The notes beneath the pieces are model-generated. The model saw nothing but the letters and a program-made list of their open reading frames with translations, had not been told where the DNA came from and searched no databases. 64,000 nt of DNA from JAXLYX01 sp046351215 (lineage in GTDB: Bacteria; Myxococcota_A; Polyangia; Polyangiales; Houyiibacteriaceae), in the NCBI GenBank assembly GCA_046351215.1, contig JAXLYX010000005.1:1-64000 (forward strand). Reading direction: 5' to 3'. Both the position numbers and the translations under genes were made by a program. Within the stretch, counting starts at the first letter, position 1. Every line of letters starts with the position of its first letter. This document shows, piece by piece, positions 35,970 through 43,000 of the stretch.

Positions 35970-35978
35970 TGCTAGAAC
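35970..35978 (+). promoter_or_regulatory. Extended -10, leaderless start
   Basis: TGC TAGAAC ends 7 nt before the ATG at 35986. No -35 or Shine-Dalgarno is seen. The string TGCTAGAAC is identical to the element before argD. Confidence 0.4.
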
Positions 35979-35985
35979 CGCCGCC

Positions 35986-36540
35986 ATGCAGCACCCCTTC
36001 CTCGGCCTCGACACCGCGGCGTTCCGCCGTCGCTACGTGCCCCTCCTCGTGGCGACCCTCGCCTTCGCCGGGTTCATGGGGTGGGTGGACGCGCGCGCGA
36101 AGACCGAGGCGACGCCCTTCGGGATCGTCTCGTTCCAGGTCGCTCGCGAGCCGCTCCACGCGCAGTGGATCCTCGAGACCTGGAGCCGGGGGATCGGCAC
36201 GAATTCGTGGGTCGCGTTCGGGCTCGGGCTCGACTACCTCTTCATGGTGCTCTACTCGACGTTGCTCTCGCTGAGCTGCGTCGCCGTGGCAGAGCGCCTC
36301 TCTTCCTCGCCGGCGGCGCGGACGATGGGCATCGGCCTCGCGTGGGCGTCGTGGCTCGCAGCGGCCTTCGACGCCGTCGAGAACTTCGCCCACTTCCGGA
36401 TGCTGGTGCGCGAGCCGGTCGAGCGCTGGATCGGGGTCTCCTTCGTGTGCGCCTCGGCGAAGTGGGCGCTGCTCGGCGCCTCGATCGCGTACGCGGCCGT
36501 GGGCTTCGCCGCGTCCCGCTTCGTCAAGCGTCCGGCGTGA
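35986..36540 (+). CDS. Four-helix integral membrane protein, unknown function
   Basis: 184 aa. Four hydrophobic segments are evident (YVPLLVATLAFAGFMGWV; VAFGLGLDYLFMVLYSTLLSLSCVAVA; GIGLAWASWLAAAFDAVENF; VCASAKWALLGASIAYAAVGFAA). Charged or polar residues inside helices 2 and 3 (LDY, DAVEN) could form a functional site. I do not recognise a named family. It lies 50 nt after the kinase gene but has its own TGCTAGAAC element. Confidence 0.75.
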   Translation: MQHPFLGLDTAAFRRRYVPLLVATLAFAGFMGWVDARAKTEATPFGIVSFQVAREPLHAQWILETWSRGIGTNSWVAFGLGLDYLFMVLYSTLLSLSCVAVAERLSSSPAARTMGIGLAWASWLAAAFDAVENFAHFRMLVREPVERWIGVSFVCASAKWALLGASIAYAAVGFAASRFVKRPA

Positions 36541-36571
36541 TAGGCTCCCCTTCTCCTTCCGAGGTGTGACG

Positions 36572-36748
36572 ATGCCCGTCTGCAAGCAGTGCGACAGCGA
36601 GGTCGACTCGCTCGTGAGCGTCAAGGTCGGTGGCAAGTCGAAGAAGGTCTGCGAGGACTGCGCGGATCGGCTCCGCGAAGAGGCGGAGATCGCCGAAGAG
36701 AGCGAGTCGGTCGTGCAGGGCATGATGGGCTTCAAGGGACGGCGATGA
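36572..36748 (+). CDS. Small zinc-ribbon protein
   Basis: 58 aa: MPVCKQCDSEVDSLVSVKVGGKSKKVCEDCADRL... Two CxxC knuckles (CKQC, CEDC) separated by about 20 residues form a likely zinc ribbon, followed by an acidic helix. ATG 36572 has GAGG upstream. An in-frame GTG at 36566 adds two residues. TGA-TAGGCT overlapping the previous stop may serve as a -10. Its stop overlaps the next start (ATGA), so it probably acts with the DUF971 protein. Confidence 0.75.
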   Translation: MPVCKQCDSEVDSLVSVKVGGKSKKVCEDCADRLREEAEIAEESESVVQGMMGFKGRR

Positions 36749-37107
36749 GCGGGCAGGCCGAGACCTCGCCCGTCGAGATCCGGGCACCGAAGGGCGCACG
36801 CTTGCTCGAGATCGTGTGGAGCGACGGTTCGACCTCGCTCTACGAGCACCGCGTGCTGCGCGCGTTCTGTCCTTGCGCGCATTGCCAGGGGCACCAGGGG
36901 CCCGTCCAATGGCTCGACGAAGCCGACGAGCTCCCCGACGCGGCGCTCGAGCTCGAGGACCTCTTCGAGGTCGGGAGCTACGCGCTCGGGCTGCGCTTCG
37001 GCGACGGACACGCCACGGGCATCTACACGTTCCGCTACCTGAAGAAGCTCGGAGAAGCGTACGACCTGCCTCGCGAGCAGCAGAAGTCGCTGACCTACGA
37101 CCGCTGA
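36745..37107 (+). CDS. DUF971 family protein
   Basis: 120 aa, matching the DUF971/GBBH-N fold: LLEIVWSDGSTSLYEHRVLRAFCPCAHCQGH, VGSYALGLRFGDGHATGIYTFRYLKKL. A CPCAHC cluster offers thiol ligands. Family members occur alone or fused to Fe-S and hydroxylase proteins and are linked to Fe-S or metal handling. The role is not settled. It overlaps the zinc-ribbon gene by 4 nt and is followed by a strong hairpin terminator. Confidence 0.88.
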   Translation: MSGQAETSPVEIRAPKGARLLEIVWSDGSTSLYEHRVLRAFCPCAHCQGHQGPVQWLDEADELPDAALELEDLFEVGSYALGLRFGDGHATGIYTFRYLKKLGEAYDLPREQQKSLTYDR

Positions 37108-37126
37108 GCGACTCCGCGCGGGATCA

Positions 37127-37158
37127 CGCGAGCGCGGCCGGAGCGGGTCGCGCTCGCG
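37127..37158. terminator. Terminator of the 36572-37107 operon
   Basis: Perfect 9-bp stem CGCGAGCGC / GCGCTCGCG with a 14-nt loop, followed on the plus strand by CGTTTCGT. It lies between convergent stops at 37107 and 37180. Confidence 0.6.
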
Positions 37159-37179
37159 CGTTTCGTGCGGAATCCGGGC

Positions 37180-37869
37180 TCAGCGCGGCTTCGGGAGCAG
37201 CTTGCCGAACGAGGGCACGACGGCGTGCTGGCGCATCGCGCGGAACGCCCCGGTGATGCCGGTGGGAAGCGCGCGGAACGCGACGTCGAGGTGCGTCTCG
37301 TCGGAGCTCACGGCCGAGAGCGTGACGAAGCCCGTGAGCAGGCCGACCGTCTTGCGGACGACGGGGTTCAGGCCGATCGAGGGCTCCCGCATGAAGTCGA
37401 GGATCACGCGGTTGTCGCGCGCGTCGACGATGAGCGGCGGGCGGTTCGGCAGGTAGCCGACCAGCGTTCCGACGTTCGCGAGGTTCAGCGCGCCCGACTT
37501 GAGGAGCGCGGCGATGGGCGTCTTCGCCTCGCCGAGCACCTTCAACGCGATGTCCTCGACCCGGATGGCGATCGTCATCTCGGATTCGTTGAACACCACG
37601 CGGTCGATGTAGACCGTCGCCGTGAATCGGATCGGCGTGTCCATCGGCTTGATGTTCCCCGCGACGCGCAGTCCGGGGGGCACCGTGTCGATGGTGAGAT
37701 CCGAGACCTTGCCGCCCTTCTCGACCTGCTGCGCGAGGAAGCGCAGCGCGACGACGGGAATCCCGACGCGCAGTCCGAGGGCGTTGCGGATGGCGCGCCC
37801 GACCTCGTCGGGATGGGCGCGGAGATAGTCCTTCGCAGCGTCGAGCGCCTGCTTTTGGAGGGGGGACAT
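37180..37869 (-). CDS. Conserved hypothetical protein
   Basis: 229 aa without signal peptide or membrane helix. After an N-terminal helix (MSPLQKQALDAAKDYLRAHPDEVGRAIRNAL) it is mostly amphipathic beta strands (DLTIDTVPPGLRVAGNIKPMDTPIRFTATVYIDRVVF, MTIAIRVEDIALKVL), which resembles lipid-binding or DUF2993-like sheet proteins. That assignment is weak. TATCCT (37882-37877) ends 7 nt before the ATG, and the 14-bp palindrome TTCGTATGTACGAA lies just upstream. Confidence 0.65.
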   Translation of the reverse strand: MSPLQKQALDAAKDYLRAHPDEVGRAIRNALGLRVGIPVVALRFLAQQVEKGGKVSDLTIDTVPPGLRVAGNIKPMDTPIRFTATVYIDRVVFNESEMTIAIRVEDIALKVLGEAKTPIAALLKSGALNLANVGTLVGYLPNRPPLIVDARDNRVILDFMREPSIGLNPVVRKTVGLLTGFVTLSAVSSDETHLDVAFRALPTGITGAFRAMRQHAVVPSFGKLLPKPR

Positions 37870-37897
37870 CCCGTACAGGATACAGAGGTCGCCCGCC

Positions 37898-37911
37898 TTC
37901 GTATGTACGAA
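37898..37911. promoter_or_regulatory. Palindromic operator candidate TTCGTATGTACGAA
   Basis: Inverted repeat TTCGTA-TG-TACGAA, AT-rich for this genome, 28 bp upstream of the 37869 start and 16 bp upstream of its TATCCT -10 candidate, where a -35 would sit. A related TCGTACGA (38378-38385) occurs inside the signal-peptide codons of the next gene. Confidence 0.45.
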
Positions 37912-37924
37912 AAACGTTGGCCGG

Positions 37925-38404
37925 TCAGACGCCGGGGCCGTGGCAATAGCCTCGGGTCGGCGCGTTCACCGGGTCGAGCGCGACGCAGGTCTCGTTCGCC
38001 AGGCAGACCACCGTTCCGCCGATCTCGCAGGCCGTGCGGCACTCGCCCTGCCCGCCCCCGGTGGGGACGACACACACCGCGCCCTTCACGCACTCCGCGG
38101 TGGTCGAGCAGTTGTTGCCGACGGCGATCGTGCCGCCGGGCAGGCACGCGCCGACCTGCGCATCGTCCGCCGGCACGAAGCCGCAGACGGTCCCGTCCTG
38201 GCAGAGGATGCTGGCGTAGGCGTCGCAATAGAGCAGGCAGCGCTGGCTCCCGGGCGGGAGCGCGAAGCAGCCCTGGCCCGTGGGGCATTCCCGGTCCGCG
38301 AGGCACCGAGACCGATCGACGTCGTTGCACTTCGCCCCTAGCGTCGTCAGGGAGAAGAAGGCGATCAGGGAGTACAATCGTACGAAAGAAACGGCGCGCC
38401 CCAT
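37925..38404 (-). CDS. Cys-rich exported protein
   Basis: 159 aa. The signal peptide MGRAVSFVRLYSLIAFFSLTTLGA is followed directly by a Cys-rich mature part with about 14 Cys spaced like C-x5-C-x5-C repeats (CLADRECPTGQGCF, CSTTAECVKGAVCVV, CRTACEIGGTVVCLANETC). The pattern is common in myxobacterial secreted or lipoprotein Cys-repeat proteins. Disulfides imply a periplasmic or surface location. ATG 38404 is preferred over the upstream 38482 because it opens the signal peptide. Confidence 0.75.
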   Translation of the reverse strand: MGRAVSFVRLYSLIAFFSLTTLGAKCNDVDRSRCLADRECPTGQGCFALPPGSQRCLLYCDAYASILCQDGTVCGFVPADDAQVGACLPGGTIAVGNNCSTTAECVKGAVCVVPTGGGQGECRTACEIGGTVVCLANETCVALDPVNAPTRGYCHGPGV

Positions 38405-38462
38405 GGCGGCGACCGTATCAGAGAACCCGCGAGTCGCCACGAAAGGTCCAGAGGTTCGGGCC

Positions 38463-38909
38463 ATGCAGCTTTCCCAGTTCACCGACTACGGACTCCGGAC
38501 CCTGATCTACCTCGCCGTCGCGCCCGATCAGGCAGCGACGATGGCGGAGATCAGCGAGGCGTACGGCATCTCGTCGCACCACGGGGCCAAGGTGGCCACC
38601 GCCCTCGCCCACAACGGCTGGGTCGCGGCGCGTCGCGGACGGAACGGAGGCCTCCGGCTGGCCAAGGATCCCGCCGACATCCGGATCGGGGCCGTCGTGC
38701 GCACCCTCGAGTCGATGGACCGCATGGTCGAGTGCGCGATGCCCGGGGAGAGCGAGTGCGCCATCCTGCCGGCCTGCGACCTCCGACACATGATCATGGA
38801 GGCCCAGGAATGCTTCCTGCGCTGCCTCGACCAGTACACGCTGGCCGATGCCTCGCGCCCCAAGGACGACCTGGTCCAGCTGCTCCAGATTCGCCTGCCC
38901 GCCCCTTGA
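38463..38909 (+). CDS. Rrf2-family Fe-S transcriptional regulator (NsrR/IscR-like)
   Basis: 148 aa. The winged helix MQLSQFTDYGLRTLIYLAV...MAEISEAYGISSHHGAKVATALAHNGWVAARRGRNGGLRLAKDP is typical Rrf2. Three Cys (VECAMPGESECAILPACDL; spacing 8 and 6) match the Fe-S ligand cluster of NsrR/IscR proteins. It is therefore expected to sense NO, oxidants or cluster supply. Its stop codon lies in the first of two TGACGC-N3-GCGTCA palindromes that precede the next gene, which is a likely target. Start ATG 38463 with a weak GAGG. A longer upstream frame has no support. Confidence 0.92.
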   Translation: MQLSQFTDYGLRTLIYLAVAPDQAATMAEISEAYGISSHHGAKVATALAHNGWVAARRGRNGGLRLAKDPADIRIGAVVRTLESMDRMVECAMPGESECAILPACDLRHMIMEAQECFLRCLDQYTLADASRPKDDLVQLLQIRLPAP

Positions 38910-38921
38910 CGCACCGCGTCA
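38907..38921. promoter_or_regulatory. Palindrome copy 1, TGACGC-ACC-GCGTCA
   Basis: 15-bp inverted repeat within CTTGACGC...GCGTCAGG. The first three bases are the TGA stop of the Rrf2 gene. Copy 2 is 45 bp downstream with the same flanks (TTGACGC-N3-GCGTCAGG). Confidence 0.6.
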
Positions 38922-38951
38922 GGCGACGCATTTTCCTCGTGTAACCCGCAT

Positions 38952-38966
38952 TGACGCGTCGCGTCA
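38952..38966. promoter_or_regulatory. Palindrome copy 2, TGACGC-GTC-GCGTCA
   Basis: Second copy of the operator-like repeat, 45 bp (centre to centre) from copy 1, about 140 bp before the ATG of the small membrane protein. The paired identical sites suggest cooperative binding of one dimeric regulator. Confidence 0.6.
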
Positions 38967-39014
38967 GGGGTTGTGCAAGGAACGCGCGAAAGACGACCTC
39001 ATCCTACATCCGGC

Positions 39015-39044
39015 TACCCTACCTGGGGTACCGGAGCTAGGGTA
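39015..39044. promoter_or_regulatory. 30-bp near-palindrome TACCCTA...GGTACC...TAGGGTA
   Basis: Arms TACCCTA (39015-39021) and TAGGGTA (39038-39044) are perfectly inverted, and GGTACC (39027-39032) sits exactly on the dyad. Only three base pairs break the symmetry. It stands 63 bp before the 39107 ATG. It could be an operator or a leader-RNA hairpin. Confidence 0.5.
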
Positions 39045-39106
39045 ACCGCAAGGACGCGGTGACGTCCCCCGTGGACGGGCCCCGCCCCGAAGCACGAGGC
39101 AACACC

Positions 39107-39361
39107 ATGACCCATACCGCATCGATTCCCCCGAGCTGGCAGGACAACGTGCGACCCACGGAGCGCCATTCCGTGAGCGCCTGGCTGCGCCCCTCCAAGG
39201 CGGCCTCGACCCAGTTCGACCAGCCCTGGAGCCACGAGCTGCCCGACGTGTCGCTCCGCGACGGAAGCTGGCGCGAGGCCGAGCGCAAGGACCTCTGGGC
39301 CCTGGCCGGCGTGGCCACGGCGTTCGCGGCCCTCGCGGTCGCGGCTTCGCTCCTCTACTGA
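39107..39361 (+). CDS. Small tail-anchored membrane protein
   Basis: 84 aa: a polar N-terminal part (SIPPSWQDNVRPTERHSVSAWLRPSKAAS...) and one C-terminal helix (LWALAGVATAFAALAVAASLLY) ending at the stop, so it is tail-anchored with the N-terminus in the cytoplasm. ATG 39107 has GAGG 9 nt upstream. The 197-bp region before it is full of palindromes, which suggests tight regulation, perhaps by the adjacent Rrf2 protein. I recognise no family. Confidence 0.65.
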   Translation: MTHTASIPPSWQDNVRPTERHSVSAWLRPSKAASTQFDQPWSHELPDVSLRDGSWREAERKDLWALAGVATAFAALAVAASLLY

Positions 39362-39384
39362 CCTCCCCGCGTTCTCCGCGAGGT

Positions 39385-39404
39385 GGCGTCCCCCGTGGGG
39401 CGCC
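39385..39404. terminator. Bidirectional terminator
   Basis: GGCG-T-CCCC / GGGG-CGCC stem with one bulged T and a short loop, in the 45-bp gap between convergent stops 39361 and 39407. Confidence 0.5.
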
Positions 39405-39406
39405 CC

Positions 39407-39943
39407 TCAGCGGGGAGTCGTGATCGCTTCCTCGAGCGCGATGTCGACCATGAGGTCGGACGCGATCGCCTCGAGACGGACGCGCAACGACTCCAGCGTC
39501 ACGCCGTCGGGCACCGAGAGGGTGGCGACGGCCTTGAAGAGCAGGCCGCCCGAGAGAGGCGCGTCGATGCACTCCGTGAGGAGCTCCTCGACGTTGACCC
39601 CGCGCTGGGCGAGCGCGCTGCTCACGCTCTGGACGATGCCCGGCCGGTCGGCGCCGAGCAGGTCGAGCTTCACCCGGCGGGCGGCGACGTCGCGCTCGGC
39701 CGCGGCCGTGCCCGGCTGGACCACGACCCGCAGGCCGCCGCGCTCGAGCTCCATCAGGGCGCGGAAGAGCTCGGCGGAGTGGTCGCGCGGCACGGACACC
39801 TGGAGGATGCCGGCGAACTGACCGGAGAGGCGCGACATGCGGCTGTCGACCCAGCTCGCGCCATGCTGCGCGATGGTGCTGGCGATCGACTCGACGAGGC
39901 CGGGACGGTCCGGTCCGATGACGGTGAGCACGAGCGATTCCAC
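39407..39943 (-). CDS. Two-ACT-domain protein (GcvR-like)
   Basis: 178 aa consisting of two ACT domains: MESLVLTVIGPDRPGLVESIASTIAQHGASWVDSRM and, from about residue 92, VKLDLLGADRPGIVQSVSSALAQRGVNVEELLT. Each has the GxDRPG(I/L)V signature. The layout matches GcvR, the glycine-responsive antagonist of GcvA, and related amino-acid sensors. No DNA-binding or enzymatic domain is attached. The GTG start at 39943 has GGAGG 7 nt upstream, which fixes it over longer frames. Confidence 0.9.
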   Translation of the reverse strand: MESLVLTVIGPDRPGLVESIASTIAQHGASWVDSRMSRLSGQFAGILQVSVPRDHSAELFRALMELERGGLRVVVQPGTAAAERDVAARRVKLDLLGADRPGIVQSVSSALAQRGVNVEELLTECIDAPLSGGLLFKAVATLSVPDGVTLESLRVRLEAIASDLMVDIALEEAITTPR

Positions 39944-40034
39944 GACGATTCCTCCGGTAGGGACGGAAGGGTCGCACGAAACGCTCTCGGATGGGAGCAT
40001 CTCGCGGCTGCGACGGGCGGCCCCGAGAACGCCA

Positions 40035-40065
40035 CGCGGCTCCGCCCAGGTCGAGCGGAGCCGCG
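40035..40065 (-). terminator. Terminator of the Calx-beta lipoprotein gene
   Basis: Perfect 11-bp stem CGCGGCTCCGC / GCGGAGCCGCG with a 9-nt loop, 18 nt after the stop at 40083, followed on the minus strand by TGGCGTTCT. It separates the lipoprotein gene from the downstream ACT gene. Confidence 0.7.
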
Positions 40066-40082
40066 CACCGTTCAGCAGGGAC

Positions 40083-43000
40083 TCACTGGCAGGCGCAGAT
40101 CGACTTGCGAGAGAACGATCCGCAAGCCAACCCGTTCTGATCCATCGACGTTCGGTGTTGCGCGGGGCATCCTGAATAGGTCGAGCAGTAGAGCGAGCCG
40201 ACCAACTGGGGACCGGGTGTGTGGTTGCCAGCGTCGTCCTCGAGGCACGCGTAGGTGAACCCGCTGAGCTGGATGGTCGCAAGGCCCCATGCAGTCGCGA
40301 TGGCCATGCACTCCGCGGCCGTGTCCTGGGCGGCGAACGTCGTCGCGTCGTCGGCGGGCACCAGGCCGTAGGCAGCGCACGTGGCGTTGCAAGGGACTCC
40401 GCACGAGGTCGGATGCACATACCAGGTGAGTCCGTTCACCGAACGAGCGATCGGGTCGTTGTCGGTGTTCGAGACCGAGACGTTCGTGTTCGACAGCGCC
40501 GCATACGCCGCGTCCGCGCTGCCGCTGGTCGACAGCACGATCGCGTAGGCGATGTTGCCGTCGGTGACGGCATCGTCCACGCCGGTGACCACGACGGTCC
40601 TCGGCACGTTCCAATCCGCGGTCGTGAACGTGAAGGGCCCGGCGCTCACCGTGCCCTCGGTCGTGTCGTTCGAGGTCACGGTGACCGTCACGTTCGCGAA
40701 GGGCTGGGTCGCCAGCCGCACGGTGAACGTGAACGTCCCACCCGCCTCCGTCGTCGTGCCGCTCGACGGATTCGCCACGAGCCCAGGGCTGTCGTTGTCG
40801 TCGTTGATGACGTTGACGTTCCCCGGGATGATCGCGGCGTAGGAGGGATCGGTGCTGGTGGTCGCACCGAAGAAGATGGCGTAGGGCTGGTTGCCGTCCG
40901 CCTGCAGGTCGTCGACGCCCGTCACCGTGACGGTCTGCGGCACGTTCCAGTTCGCCTGCGTGAACACGAGCTGGTTCACCGAGAGCGTTCCCTCGGTCGT
41001 GTCGGTCGACGTGAAGTTCACCGTCACGTTCGCGTAGGGCTGCGAGTTCAGCACCACCGTGAACGTCGCGGTCTGACCCGCCTCGTTCGTGTGGCGGCTG
41101 ATCGCGCTCACGAGGATGCCCGCCGAGTCGTTGTCGATGTTGACGAGCGACACGCTCGCCGGCGTGATCGCCGCGTACGCCCCGTCCGTGCTCGTCGTCG
41201 CAGAGAACACGATGGAGTAGTTCTGGTTCCCGTCGAAGCTGTTGTCGTCGAGCCCAGTCACCGTGACCGTCTGCGGCACGTTCCAGTTCGCCGCCGTGAA
41301 CGTCCGCGAGTTGCCGTTGGTCGTACCCTCCGACGGGTAGTTCGACGCGAAGTTCACGGTCACGTCCCCGAACGGCTGCGAGTTCAGCACGATCGTGAAC
41401 GTCGCCGTGCCGCCTGCCTCCGTCGTGTTCCCGCTGATCGCGCCGACCGTGATGCCCGCGCTGTCGTCGTCCACGTTCGCCAGGTTGGCCTGGGCGACTC
41501 CCTGCCCGTTGTAGCCGAGGTCCGCGCTGGCCACGCTCGTGACGTCGAGGGTGTAGGCCACGTTCCCGTCCGCGAGAGCGTCGTCCTGACCCGTCACCAG
41601 CACGTGCTGGGGCGCGTTCCAGTTCGACGACGTGAACGTCAGCGTCGTGACCGACGGAACACCTTCGGTCGCGTCCGAGCTCGCCACCGTCAGCGTGACG
41701 TCCGCCGTCGGCTCCGAGTTCAGCACGTACGACACGTCCGCCGTCCCAGCGCCCGCCTCGCCCGAGTTCGAGTCGACCACCACCCGCGTGATCCCCGCCG
41801 TGTCGTCATCCACGTTCGTGAAATCCACCGGCGCGACCACGAGACCGTCGTAGTTCGCATCCGAGCTCGTGACCCCCGTCACCTGGAGCTGGTACGGAAA
41901 GTCGCCGTCCGCCACCGCATCGTCCTGACCGGTCACCAGCACGTGCTGCGGCGCGTTCCAGTTCGCCGAGGTGAACGTCAGCGTCGACGTCGAGACCGTG
42001 CCCTCCGTCGTGTCCGAGCTCACCACCGCGAGGACCACGTCCGCCGTCGGCTGCGACGTCAGCACGTACGTCACGTCCGCCTGGCCCGCGCCCTGCTCCG
42101 AAGAGGTGACATCGACCGCGCTCACGACGATGCCCGCCGAGTCGTTGTCGACGTTCGTCAAATCGATCGGCGCAACTGCGCGGCCGGCGTAGCTCGCGTC
42201 CGAACTCGAGACCAAGACGAGGAGCTGGTACGGCTGGTTCCCGTCCGCCACCGCGTCATCCTGACCGTGCACGCGAAGCTCCTGCGGAGATGCCCAGTTC
42301 ATCGTCGTGAACGTGATCGTCGAAGAGACGGGCGTGCCCTCCCCGTTCGACGTCGTGAACGTGAACGTCACGTCCGACGTCGGCTCCGAGTTCAGCGAGA
42401 ACGAGACGCTCGCCTCGTCCCCGGCCTCCGACGTGACCGCGTCGTTCACCGTCACCGTGATCCCCGCCGAGTCGTCGTCGACGTTCGTCAGGTCCGCCGC
42501 CGCGACGAGCAGCCCGTCGTAGCCGGCGTCCGAGCTAGCCACGGTGACCGTGAGCTGATACGGCTGGTCGCCGTCCGCGATGTCGTCGTTCACGCCCGTC
42601 ACGAACACCGACTGCGGCGACATCCAATCCGTCGCCGTGAACGTCAGCGTCGTCGGGGACCCGGTGCCCTCGCCGGGATCCGAGCTCGCGATCGTCAGCA
42701 CCACGTCCGCCGTCGGCTGCGAGTTCAGGACGTACGTCACCTCGCCCTGGCTGCCGCCCTCGTCCGTGCTCCCGTCGACCACGTCCACCGTCACGCCGGC
42801 CGAATCGTCGTCGACGTTCGTCAGCGGCGTCGGCGCCACGACGAGCCCGTCGTAGCCCGCGTCCGAGCTCGAGACCACGAGGTCCAGCTGGTAGACCTGG
42901 TCCCCGTCCGCCACGTCGTCGTTCTGACCCGTCACCAGCACGTGCTGCGGCGCATTCCAGTTCGACGTCGTGAACGTCAGGCTCGCCGGTGCCGCCACAC

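Noticed and set aside
38921..38940. NsrR half-site GACGCATTTT downstream of the Rrf2 gene.
   Set aside because: Only one half of the 11-1-11 NsrR site is present. The full palindromes nearby are stronger candidates.
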